Shown: positions 37,060-48,354 of the stretch, piece by piece
How the letters are laid out: each line of letters opens with the position of its first letter
Position numbering within the stretch: the stretch's first letter is position 1
From: Dioscorea cayenensis subsp. rotundata
Taxonomy: Eukaryota; Streptophyta; Magnoliopsida; Dioscoreales; Dioscoreaceae
Assembly: GCF_009730915.1 (NCBI RefSeq)
Contig: NC_052474.1
Span: 19,751,501-19,815,500, forward strand
Direction: 5' to 3'
DNA: 64,000 nt
Position numbers and translations under genes: made by a program
The notes under the pieces: generated by a model
Told to the model about the DNA's origin: nothing
Databases searched by the model: none
The model's input: the letters and a program-made list of their open reading frames with translations, nothing else

Positions 37060-37988
37060 GAGAGGACGATGACCATTCTTTGGCGGAAAAGCTTCAATTT
37101 TTTATTTTTTATTTTTATTTTGCATATATACCCCCTAAAACATTCATATTTTATTTTCAGATATCAATTTTTATTTTTGCAGATATATACCCTCATAATA
37201 ACTTATAATTACATAATAATCATATAATCCAATTGCATATTCAAATAATTAAATCTGATTAATTGAATGATTTAAGTTTTATCCAATGTGATTTCACTCT
37301 AGAATGGGATTGGGATATTCAAATACTCAACATTCCAATATTAATCTCTGCCTATGTCTACTTTAATAGTATATACGGGCACAATTTATAATTCTTTCAA
37401 TCAAATACAAAATTCATATTTTTCAACTATCTCAAATCAAACTCACCTAAAATAAAAACCAAAATACAAAAATTAAATTCATAAAAATCATCCCGAAATT
37501 ATCTAAAAATTCTATTTAGCACACTCACTGTATCTACAAAAATTTGATGTTTTCCCACATCCAAACAAAAAAAAAAAAACTCCAACTACTCCCAAACAAA
37601 TCAAAACCAATCCCACCTGAGTTTTCAATGCAAATATGCTAATTTGATACTCAGATGCTACTAGAAAGGAGACATTTTAGCCGCAGTTACATGCACCACT
37701 ACAAATCCTTTAAGCCTTACAAAAGATTAGTAGTTGATCTTAATTAACCTTCCTGCATTTCATTGGCCATGCTCCCCTCAATTCAAAATATAGTTCCCTT
37801 CCCTCCAAAAGAAAAATTATCATCTCCATCTTTGTCCTCTACTCTCCAACCTTGAGAATATCCTCTGTATATTCTCTCAGATATACTTAGAATTTCCCTG
37901 AGATTACCGAAGATTAATAAATTCTTACGTCCTTAATACTATGTTTCTTTAAGGAGAGGAATTCGGGGAGGTGGTCTCTGTGGCAAGA
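37060..37988. promoter_or_regulatory. Divergent intergenic region between PPR and kinase genes
   Basis: 929 bp lie between two start codons facing away from each other. The sequence is AT-rich on the PPR side. A CTTTGTCCTCTACTCTCC pyrimidine-rich stretch near 37830 lies on the kinase side, probably near its transcription start. No clear shared element could be named. Confidence 0.4.
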
Positions 37989-40551
37989 ATGGAGAGCCAC
38001 AGAAGGACAACCTCGCCCTCTTGTGTTGTCTTCGCCTACGATGCAACACGGGAACACACCAAGCATGAATTCCAGCTGACTATTAATAATGCTCGAATGC
38101 GTGGTGACATTATCTCTGCCGGTGATACATTGCTCGTTCTCGGTGTGCTTCATACCATCAACAATCCGAGTAATTAATCCTCTACTACTTTTCTCTTTGT
38201 TTGCATGAAATCTGTTCATTGTAATCAGATTCAATGATTAACAAATGTGGATCAAATTGTAACCCTATTTGTTTGAATTAATACAGTGGGTTACCAGACA
38301 AAAGCTTGCACTGATTCATTTGCTGGGACGAATGCTCGAGCTCTTGAAGAAGAAGCCTTGAAGAAACTTGATTTGTACGAGAGCATGCTTCTTCCAATTG
38401 CTGAAACAATCAAAAAGGAAAGGGTAATAAGTTCATTCAAATGCTTGATTGTTTAATTTACGAAGAAGTGTTGTAACTTCAGTTTGATTTTCAGGTTGGG
38501 CTGAAAGTAAAAATAACTGCTGGAACACCAACCAAAAGAGTTATAGTGCAAGAGGCTTTGTCACATAAGCCTTCTTGGATAATACTAGAAAGGTATGTTT
38601 GATTTTTATTTCATATGTTTCAAGTTATCTTGAATTTGATCAGCTTATCAATCTTAACAGGAATCTAAGAAATAATTTGAAGTTCTATGTGAATCACATA
38701 CCTTGCAAAGTTGCAGCAATTCAAGATACCCAGGCAGTGGATGTGGTTAAACATTTTTATACAAATCCATCAAGTGACTCTGATTTCAAATCAGTCTATT
38801 CCATTGAACGAACTATTTATTCCACATCAAATGAGCAATATCTTTTCGATAATGAGCAATCATTTGTCTCCGGAGGAGGTTATTTCGCATCGATAAGTTC
38901 TCTAGACATTTCTGATATTCATAAAAGCAGCGATTCAACTTCATTTAGCAGTAAAACTTTTGATCATAATAGCATATCAAAGAAAACAGGTATGAGTTGC
39001 AAGATGAATAAAAAAACTATATATAACTTTCATTACTATCACCTAAGCGTTTATAAATTAATTTTAATTTGCAGGAAATTATTCCAAACATCGTAAATCG
39101 CATTCAGCTTCTCATTTTTTATCAGACAAACCTAACTCTATCTTACAGTATGATTCCTTGGAAATGCCAATTCTCTGTGCTGCCTGTGGATTAAGATCAT
39201 CACTTTATGTGAAAGAGTCTATGAGATTCCAATTTTCAGAAATCCAAAAAGCAACAGAAGACTTTTCAAAGGAAAATTTATTAGGGGAGGGTGGGTTTGG
39301 TCATGTATATAAAGGACAGCTAAAAGACGGTCAACTTATCGCGGCAAAGATGCGAAAAGAAGCAAGCACACAGGGCTATTCGGAGTTTTTCTCCGAAGTT
39401 CATGTTCTAAGTTTTGCTCGGCATCGAAATATAGTGATGCTTCTTGGTTATTGTTGCAAGGAGAACCATAACATTCTCGTATACGAATACATTTGCAATA
39501 GATCCTTGGATTGGCATTTATTCGGTAAGAGAGCTTAAATAAATAAAACTGTATATTTTGAGAAGTTCATGATTTGATAATTTGTTTCGGTTGTCACAAA
39601 GATGAATCTGCAAACTTCCTGGAATGGCACACAAGACATTCATTGGCCATGGGAATAGCGAAAGGGCTTCGGTTTCTACATGAAGAGTGTCGCGGAGGAC
39701 CAATAATTCATAGAGATTTGAGGCCAAGCAACATACTTATAACCCATGATTTTGTTCCTATGGTGAACTTTTCAAAATATTGTATCATATTAAGCTAATC
39801 TTCTATGTTAGATCAATATCCTTATGTAGTTCTGATCAGTCTAATTGATTCACAGCTCGCTGATTTCGGCCTTGCAAAATGGAAATCTGGTGGAGAGTCA
39901 TTCCAAACAAGGATCCTTGGAACTTCAGGGTGATAAGTGATAACCTTTGCATCAATTAGACTAGAGAACTATTATCACTTAAATTTTTCTTTTTATTTCT
40001 AATAATGTGCAGATATCTTGCACCTGAATACGCAGAGTATGGTATCGTATCTGTCAGAACTGATGTTTATGCATATGGCATTGTTCTATTTCAATTGATT
40101 TCTGGTCGACGAGTTCTTGACGATAAAAAAGGGCAATCTCAACATATATTGCAATGGGTATATGAATCTATATCTACACATCTATATCAAAGGATTCAAA
40201 TCAATGCTTAAATTGTTTGTATTCTTAATTTTTCAGGCAGAGCCACTGGTTGAGAGTCTCGCATTGCATGACCTCGTTGATCCACACCTTGGAGACTCAT
40301 TCGACACTCATGAACTGTATCTTCTTGCTAGAGTTGCATTTCTTTGTGTAAGAAGAAAACCAGAAATGCGACCATCTATGGGAGAGGTTTGTACCACTAC
40401 CATATTGAATCCAATATTTATAGCGACATGTTAACTGATTCCACTAACATTACTGATGAAAAATACATAGGTGGTGCGTCTCCTTGAAGCAAAGAACAAC
40501 AACAATGCTAATGAATTGGTGCAGCAATTCATTCCTCACTATGTTAAGTGA
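37989..40551 (+). CDS. USP-domain receptor-like cytoplasmic kinase, ten exons
   Basis: Exons: 37989-38169, 38287-38423, 38495-38592, 38661-38989, 39075-39524, 39602-39762, 39856-39929, 40013-40157, 40237-40386, 40471-40551. Introns are GT-AG (exon 6 uses an AAAG acceptor), and 601 residues join in frame. Residues 10-150 form an adenine-nucleotide alpha-hydrolase/universal-stress-type fold; a Ser-rich linker follows. The kinase has the Gly loop GEGGFGHVYKG (from 319), Lys340 in IAAK, HRD at 435-437, DFG at 455-457 and YLAPEYAEYG. A cysteine pair (CAACG) precedes it. There is no signal peptide or membrane span, so it is cytoplasmic. Relatives include Arabidopsis At1g21590 and At1g77280 (from memory); some relatives are labelled inactive, but the catalytic residues are intact here. 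Confidence 0.92.
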
Positions 40552-40959
40552 TTCAGAAGACAAATTCTAAAGATTTGGAATTGGAAATTAAATCTTGAAT
40601 TGAAGAAGAAATTGGCAGCACTGATCATACTATCAGATAATGTTCCTGAAGGGACTTCTCCATTAATAAGTTCCATCTCTTTCATATCTAAAAGCATTAT
40701 GGTGATGTATGTAGCATGATGTTGTTTCGGCACTTGTTAACTCCACAGTGCCATCTAAATTTAGTCAATGCATTATGGAGTTGGTGCAAGTAGACACTAA
40801 AATTAGAAGCAAAAAAATAATAATAATAATAATAAGGAAAGAAGAAAAACCTATGAAATAAAATATTAAGAATATGAACTAGACTGATGTTAGAAGCGCA
40901 AAAGATTTATATAAAAGACCAACACCACCCTGAAATGTTGCCTTGCCCTCAAGGCGAAA
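40552..40959. other. 3' flank of the kinase gene
   Basis: Probable 3' untranslated region, then an (AAT)n run near 40816-40835. No gene seen. Confidence 0.5.
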
Positions 40960-42250
40960 GAAAGGAAACTACACAACTAGGAGGTCATAAGCTTCCCAGC
41001 TGGCTTCCTCCAATGGATGATGGTGCCACTGGACAAGTAATTGAAGAATAGCAACACCCGAATCCTTTTCCAGGAGTAGGCCAAATTTTTGTCAGGTTCA
41101 ACTTCAAATTACCAATCTACATTGATGAAAAATTGGAAGAGGGGCAAAAGTAGACTCCCAATATCCTTTCGCAAGACAAAGCAAGACATGGAAAATGGGA
41201 TGAACTTTGGATGTAGGAGGCAGCTGTAAGCCTGTAACTAATATATAACTGGACCAACCTTACATACTTAGTAATAAGGTCCAAAATATTGAGGCAAAAG
41301 CTTTACGTATTGACCAACGATCAAGTGGTCTATTGGTAGCCGGGTCCCCAATAGAACCTTTCACAAGTAGTGAGAGTTCGAATCTTGGGTGAGGGTGCAT
41401 TTCTGGGAGTGTGAGTAGTGGTTGTGTGCGGGTGGTCCCAGCGCCCATGTGTGCGCGGGCCCCGCTCCCACTTGCTCCGCCGAGGCTTGTGCACGCCCCT
41501 GCCTTTCTTAGCGGCTAGACCGCTCATCTTGGCACTTTACGTATTGGCGTTTGGCAAGGGACTTCTGCCTATAAGGTTGCACCAAAAGGGGAACAGAATT
41601 TCCTACTTCAAATGACAATTCATGCCTTCTGAAATTGACTTGTGCTTTCATGCAAGAGATTGTGCCCGCAAAAGGTTGGTGCATAACACCTTCAACATTG
41701 TATCTCCAGCAAGAAGCTGTTCTTCCAAGTCGGCAATCTTTGTTTCACCAGATACAAAAAGATGTAAGGGGTGGAAACCTCGACCATAAACAATCTCAAA
41801 GGAGATCATTTTAAACACTGAATGAAAAAGAACTCCTGCCAAAAAGCACTCGAAAATGTTACATCTCGGTTAGAAAGAATTGATCTTGGGATCCCATGCC
41901 AATGAACAATTTCCTTGCAAATTATGGCAGCCAAAATTTTGGCAGTCAAAAGGTGAGATAAAGCAAGGAAACAGGCATGCTTGCTAAATCTGTCAACAAC
42001 CACCACAATGGTATCGAGAAGAGACGAGCTGCAGGAGGCCTGCTGGTACAAGTTTTTGATACTTGTTCTGCTAACAAGTCAAGCAATTTTAAATAAAAAC
42101 CTTCACACCCTGCTTCAAATGCGGCCTACAAGGTTCACAAAGACTAGTTTGAGTGTTTTTAAAGAACCTCCATGGCCCCTGGCAACAGTATCATGGGATT
42201 CTGCCAAAATCTTGTCTTTTGATTAAGGATGGTCTGGAATGACTGGCCAA
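40960..42250 (-). pseudogene. Ty3/gypsy chromovirus remnant: integrase and chromodomain
   Basis: On the minus strand, relics of the H2C2 finger and SPAGLLQ-type linker lie near 42000-42200. Then come the integrase core (DTIVVVVDRFSKHACFLAL and IVHWHGIPRSILSNRDVTF, 42020-41850), the integrase C-terminal segment (ISFEIVYGRGFHPLHLF, 41815-41765), and a chromodomain-like piece (ILQLLVQWHHHPLEEASWEA, about 41050-40990). The chromodomain places it among chromoviruses. Gag, protease and reverse transcriptase are missing, and frameshifts and stops are frequent. A SINE sits between the integrase tail and the chromodomain. Confidence 0.8.
41313..41534 (+). mobile_element. tRNA-derived SINE with perfect 12-bp target duplication
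   Basis: CTTTACGTATTG flanks both ends (41301-41312 and 41535-41546). The 222-bp element starts ACCAACGATCAAGTGGTCTA, has box A (AGTGGTCTATTGGTAG) near 41323 and box B (GAGTTCGAATCTTGGG) near 41376. A GC-rich body (GCGCGGGCCCCGCTCCC) follows, and it ends CGCTCATCTTGGCA without a poly-A tail. A second copy starts at 63928. It is inserted in the chromovirus remnant, so it is the younger insertion. Confidence 0.88.
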
Positions 42251-43374
42251 GATTTATAAAATAGTTATTGGACAGCCATGTGAAAATCAGAGGGGGCTTT
42301 TCAGTAATGTGGTTTATCCACCTTAATAAAAAAAAATGTGGGAAGGCAAATTCTAAGTACAGGAGGCTATCATATTGGGTCTGCAGGCTGCTACTTGGTT
42401 GGGCTGTTTGGAAACTTAGATTGGACCTGATTTAGCTTCGAAATTCTAGAGCTAGATTCATGGCCTCGTATACTGAATGTGGCTTATAAATCCTCGGATG
42501 CATCCTCTAGAAATCCATCTTCATGTGTGGTCACCGCGGAGGGTTTTTGAGCCACCACAAGATATCCACATCATCTTCTTCTATCCAGGTGGCATTGCCT
42601 GTGTCAAGAGGGCCAAGGCGAATCTCTGTTGCTTTTCCTTTTTCGCATGCAGCATGACTAGTTTTTGTATGTTATCTATAGCTCATCTAGGCTTTAAGCG
42701 CTGCAACATCAACGGTTAAAGTGTAAATGGTATCTAATTTGGATGCAATAGATGATAGCTATCACATAATGGGATCCAAAATTGGGTAGAAGGTAGATTA
42801 GCCTGCTCATTCGCGGTAGTAGATTTGGTATTCACCATCATGGATCACATACCAAAATGGTAGAAGCCAGGATATTCATAGTGGAAACAGCAAATCACGG
42901 AATTTAAAGGAAATTTTATTAGAAAAAGTACGCAACAACATTGAAAACACAACTTCTCTAATAAATGTAATCCGCATGGAGAGGATCAAACCCCAAATAC
43001 AAATCAGATAAACAGTTCAAAATGAAAACAAAGCTAGAACCAATAGGTATAGTTATAGCCTTAAGGGTCAGTCAATTGTTGTAAACAGAACTAAAAATAA
43101 GGAGATAACATGGATAGAGGAAGTAGTGGGAAGCATGACTTATGGAGGAGGAAGATCATAGTGTGAAACCTCCCAGAATCTCATAAAAAACAGATTCTAA
43201 AACAATTTAATTCCCATGCGGGTCATAACTAAAACTTTATTCATCCCATGTGGCCTCCTAGTATATGTGCGCAAAGGTGCAACATATCAATATATCTAAC
43301 AGCTTATTATTCAGATCAAGGCCAAAAACATGAAGCTAACAACAGTAAAGATGAAATAAGAATTCCAAGCAACC
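42251..43374. other. Gene-free stretch with probable further chromovirus debris
   Basis: On the minus strand TTTTGGTATGTGATCC (42842-42857) resembles a mutated tRNA-iMet primer site (TGGTATCAGAGC). Sequence from about 42858 upward could therefore be the 5' LTR of the element whose integrase lies at 40960-42250. No coding gene seen. The assignment is inference. Confidence 0.3.
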
Positions 43375-43985
43375 TTGAAAATTTACAGTGAAATAAGACC
43401 AGGGCTTTTAGCATAAATACAAGCATGAGAAAGAAATCTATTCAAAGCAAAGTTGGAAGACAAGCATGTTCAATTTGTATTGCATATAGGACACTAAAAC
43501 AGTTTTAAATAGGTGGCCATGAATAGTTCTCCTGCAGTCTGGCATAGTCGCATTTATGCCAACTGAAGGTTCATAACAAGACAAGTCCAAGACATTGAGG
43601 AAAAATGGAACCATGGCAAATAAACTATCTTCCATAATTTCTAATTTGCAACATCAGAATATGCTGAATATGGTAAGGATGCCAAAATAATAACTAACCT
43701 AGTTTGCTTTACCTGGCCTCTTACATATTCTTGCTTTTGTTTATCAGATAATCTTTCTGGCTTGCAGAACACAATCACAAAGGAACTGGAATAGCAGCAT
43801 CTGCAATCAGCCTACTCCACTAACGAAAACTGCATCAACTGCATCAAAAAGGATAAACAACTAGTGCAAAATGATATGACCTGAGAGCATATGAGAAACG
43901 AGACTACAATCTGCGATTATTTCCAAGATCAAAATCATCAGACTTGGAAGTTGCAACAAAAGCCAGCAAGGGGTGTTGGAAGTGG
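43375..43985 (-). pseudogene. Degenerate duplicate of the RFC4 3' exons
   Basis: This block repeats 44250-44900 in the same order: AATTTACAGTGAAATAAG (43380), GAATAGTTCTCCTGCAGT (43525, against GAATAGTTAGCCTGCAGT at 44379), GAATATGGTAAGGATGCC (43670, against 44574), CTTACATATTCTTGC and TTTATCAGATA (43720-43750, against exon 11), CCTGAGAGCATATGAGAAAC (43880, against exon 10) and GACTTGGAAGTTGCAACAAAAGCC (43941). It carries relics of exons 12, 11 and 10 with many changes and no open frame. Confidence 0.8.
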
Positions 43986-44401
43986 CGGAGCATGGTCCTG
44001 TCTGTCACTAGTGGCACCTCTAAGTCGCAGACCACCTCAACCTTCCTGTGCACATGAACTCCAAAACATCTCAAAAGCTAAGATGTCGGTGTTACAACTT
44101 CATCATAAGATCAAGGAACCAAGAAGGAAGCTAACAGCAGTCCAGAAGGATTTCAAATAACCTCACTAGTCATAATCTGGAACAGTTACAGTGAAATAAA
44201 GGCCAAGGCCTATCCTTGGGAAACTTGAAATAAGCAAGGTTTTAGTTTAAAATTTACAGTGAAATGAAAGCCGAGCTTAATAATTAGAAACCTGAATTTT
44301 TTCCTAAATGACAGTTTTAGTTGAAACACAAGCATGATAAAGAGATCTAAGAGTTGGAAGACAAGACAAGCAATTCAAGAATAGTTAGCCTGCAGTTAAA
44401 T

Positions 44402-47400
44402 CTATTCAAATTGAAACTCCTCTGGCATGTTGCCAAAAGCTCGCATGGTGTGACTGGCTACATTCAGCAATTGCAGGTACTCGTCAGCCCCATCAACCAG
44501 GCACTGAAGATTCAGGACAAGGCAACACACGTGCAGGGAATCAACCTTCCTAATTTGTAGCATCAAAGTATTTTGAATATGGTAGGGATATCAAGAAAAT
44601 TACTGACCTTATCTGTTTCACCTAGTCTCTTACAGATTCTTGCCTTCTGCTCATCAGATATATCATTCGCGCTCACGATCACCTCAAGGAGCTGGAACAA
44701 AACCTTCAATTAGACAGCTCTATTGAAAAGGATAACCAAAGTTAAAAACATGAAGAATAAGTAAATAACAGTACCTGAGACAGCATTTGGGAAACTGGAT
44801 AACCATCTGCAATTAGGCTACCAACCTCTTTATCTGCTAGATCAAAATCATTAGACTTACAAGCTGCAAGGAAAGCCTGAACAACTTCCTCGGGAATCAC
44901 CTGTTGAAAATACAGAAGTTAAGTGGCCGATTGAGAATCAAAATGTAATTCCTAAACTTAATCCATTAGATGATTTGTGAGAAAAGAATTTGACAGCGCA
45001 CTATTCAATATTTATCCAGGTCTGTCAAATAGAAAAGGGCCCTAGAAATATTGTCTGGACCTTGTATTATGAAAAAAGGGTCTGTTAGTACACCCTTCAA
45101 TATCCAGCTCAGTCAAACCGAAAAGAAGGCAAGATATGTTGTTCACAACCATCCTCTATGAATTGTGTCAACCTGAAGAAACATTAGCAGGCAGAAAGAT
45201 ACAGATCATGTTGTTTGAGATGCTATACCTCGTGCAACATTATTTACACCAAAGAATTGAACAAGCTAGTAAAGCTCGTGACTGAAGACTCAGAAAAAAT
45301 TAGATGCCAGGATGACAGTTTTGCACCCTATCAAAATAAACAGGTTGTTCCATCCAACATAAATTATGGTAATGGATTGAGAAGCCAAAATGAACAAGAA
45401 ATATAAACATTACTTGAACTGAATATCAGGAGAGTATGAATTCTGCGGGACTGTCTATAAAGGAGTTCTTTTGAAATGTGAACAGAATCATAAATCCAAC
45501 AAACAGGTTATTTGATGTGAACTATCCAAGCAACAATAATAAACTGAGGGTTCTCTCAGCTAATACATTGCAACAATCACAAGTTATCAAATCCAGCAAA
45601 ACATCCTTTATAATTGTTTGATGTGAACTGTTAAATGCTTAAATAACTCTGCAATATCAAAATCTTAAATAGCTGAAAAGAAAGCAATGCCTATACGGAA
45701 ACATTTTGCATCTGAGAATTCATTTACATACCCCAGAAACACTGATCAGATCATTGGAAGAAATCGATGAGCCAAACAAACGAGCAGCACTCTGAAATTC
45801 CAAAAACATACCAGCAACAGCCATTGTTATGTGGGTGATGGAATTAGATACAAAACCAGTCACAATCTTCAACTTTTAGATATATAATAAGTAATTGAAG
45901 GATTCATTAACCAACATAACATTCTGCATTTTTTAAATGTTTAAATAGCTTAATAACAACTAAGTTACAAAAGTGAACTTAATCATCATAGTTCAAACGA
46001 ACTAAGATATAACACAGCCAGAAAACTAGACAAATAGGAGGATACAAAGGAGTTTCCAGTAGGAAAACTTCACCTGCAAGTATGTTATTGCACGTCGAAG
46101 ATCGCCTTGAGCAATGGAACCTAGAGTAGAAAGGGCCTACAATGATAAATAATCATAGTCTAGTTAAGCATGGCAAAATAACACTCAGAAGACATAAAGA
46201 TTAAATAAGAGATTATACACCTCAGAGTCCAAATCAAGGCCTTCTTCTCTACAAATGTGTAGAATTCGACTACTCATGATTTCGTCAGAAAGAGGCTTGA
46301 ACCTAAACTTTGCACATCTAGAAGCAAGTGGCTCGATGATCCTTCATTTATGATTAACATTTAGCATGTTAGTGCATATTCCACAAACTCCTTTTTATGC
46401 ACTAAGGAATACTGATATTAACAGAAGACTTAAACCTATTATTTATTTTGTCAAAGAAGAAAGAACACAAAAGAAAATGATACCTGCTTATATAGTTGCA
46501 AATAAAAAAGAACCTTGTAACCTTTGAATAAGTTTCCATGGTTCGCCTCAAAGCGTTCTGTCCAGAAAACAGATAAGGATAATTACACCAGTAAAAATAT
46601 TTCAATCAACAAAATAAGGAGTATCACATACTTGAGCATCTTCAGTCATTGAGTCAGCCTCATCTAGAATGATTATCTTGTATGGTGGGCACGGGTAACT
46701 ACTTAGTTTCAAAGAAAAACATAAAGTTAAAAATTAAAAATTAAAATAACATTGAAGAAGCCTTGCGGTCAGTTTGGGTGGTATACCCTTGACGCTGGCC
46801 TGAACCAACAGCAACAGCAGCAAAATCCTTTATTTTTGTCCGCACAACATTGATTCCACGATCATCACTTGCATTTAGCTCTAGCACTCTTGATTTATAC
46901 AGTTCAGGTCTGAAATAAGTACACATGTTACATAAAATGAAAGAATATAAATAAAGCGGGAGCACAACCATGAGATAATGGAAAATTCACAATGATACTT
47001 GCATCTTATGCATCTAAGACATTAAAATATCAACAAAGACCTACACAAAATAGAAGCCACTCCTCATGACAGAGGAAAACTAAAAAACTTTATAAAACAT
47101 TTAGGTTCTAAATACACAATAACAAAGACATAAACTCAGGAGACTGATCAAAACCATGTGCAAATTTTGCATTACCTGATAATGAAATGACTCCACAAGT
47201 TTAGCATTTACGTTTGTTATCCTCAACAACATATAAATGGTTCTTCAACAAGAGATTTACATAACTTTTAAGAAATAAATGACACATTCAGATTGTTTCA
47301 ACCTAAAACCTGTCCAGAATTTTCATAATTTAACCATTTCGCTGCCAATTTGATTAGAAGAGAAAAAAAAGGCATATAAACAATTAGGGATTACCCGAAA

Positions 47401-47757
47401 AGTTGGTGCGCAATGGCAAGAGCGGTGGTGGTTTTCCCAGTACCAGGAGGACCATAGAACAGCATATGCGGACACTGCGCAATCAAACACCAAACCAACA
47501 TCAATCAACAACGGAGAACGAAAAGGAAGGGTTTTTCAAAGAATGGATCTCACGTTGGCCGTCTCTAGGGTATTGGTGAGGACTCGAACGACCTCGTCCT
47601 GGTGGGCAACGTCCTTCACCTGCTTCGGCCGGCTGCAAAAAAGAAGGGGAAAAAGTAAGATAAGAGAAGAAGTAGAGGAAGAGATACCGAGAAGGAGGAT
47701 GAGAAACGAGTACTATTTCTCCACCCATGGCTGAGAACTGAGGACCATTGGCGCCAT
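44402..47757 (-). CDS. RFC4: Replication factor C subunit 4 (clamp loader AAA+ ATPase), twelve exons
   Basis: Exons in coding order: 47757-47714, 47632-47554, 47474-47395, 46909-46787, 46698-46632, 46557-46484, 46341-46221, 46136-46074, 45791-45732, 44900-44775, 44691-44608, 44503-44402. All introns are GT-AG and 340 residues join in frame, the expected length. It starts [20 protein letters not shown]. Walker A is [10 protein letters not shown] (49-58), Walker B LDEAD (120-124), sensor 1 lies in FFFICNY, and the arginine-finger SRC is at 163-165. The C-terminal collar part ([20 protein letters not shown], ends NMPEEFQFE) matches the human RFC4/plant RFC4 type rather than other subunits. It loads PCNA onto primed DNA with RFC1, 2, 3 and 5 in the nucleus. 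Exons 10-12 have a decayed copy downstream. Confidence 0.95.
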
Positions 47758-47880
47758 TGATGAGCTTCAAAGCTCGCTGTTTTGGCTTTCGAAACCCTTG
47801 ATTAAGCCCTAGCGGGTGAAGAGGGAAGCAAAGCGGATTAGGGTGGGGGTTATGAATACCCGAACCCGCCAACGGTAACA
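47758..47880 (-). promoter_or_regulatory. RFC4 promoter-proximal region with E2F-like site
   Basis: On the minus strand TTGGCGGG (47865-47872) is an E2F-like core about 108 bp before the ATG. Telo-box-like AAACCCT and AGCCCTAG words lie at about 47788-47812, and an AACGGT MYB-like word at 47871. Such a combination is typical of plant S-phase genes. The assignment rests on motif matching only. Confidence 0.4.
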
Positions 47881-47934
47881 AAATAAAAAAAAGAAAGAGA
47901 AATGATATTGAATCGGATTCGGGCATGATTAAGG

Positions 47935-48322
47935 AAAGATCCGAATCCTTTTAATGATTAATTAAAGATTTAAAAATGGAAAGTGAATATTATATATTCT
48001 AAGCTTCAAAACTTGAGAAGAAATAATCTGGTTTGGTAGAGTATTTGTAAAAGGTATTTTAGATTCTAATATTAGTTTGAAATTTTAACTTTTTTTTTTT
48101 TTGGGAGGAAAACTTTTATGTAAAATTTATTTTTTTTATTTTTATTTACAAGTTCGATAAGCGTTCGCTGTCCACATACTGTGGGGAGTCTCCTATGCAC
48201 AGTGTGTTGTAGGGTCCCCAGTGTAGAAGAAAGCTTGCAATCTAATCCTCTGCCACAAGGCGAAGGCATATGGCCAAATGTTCAATTTTCTGTTGTGCAT
48301 ACATCCCTGACTATGGCTCTTG

Positions 48323-48354
<32 letters not shown>

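Noticed and set aside
37971..37988. Six-codon upstream extension of the kinase frame
   Set aside because: It begins with GTG, not ATG; the first ATG is at 37989.
43891..44160. 89-residue plus-strand frame
   Set aside because: Falls across the degenerate antisense copy of RFC4 exons and has no family features.
47501..47926. 141-residue minus-strand frame starting MPESDSISF
   Set aside because: Reads through RFC4 exons 1-2 and their intron in the wrong frame; the spliced frame matches the RFC4 family.
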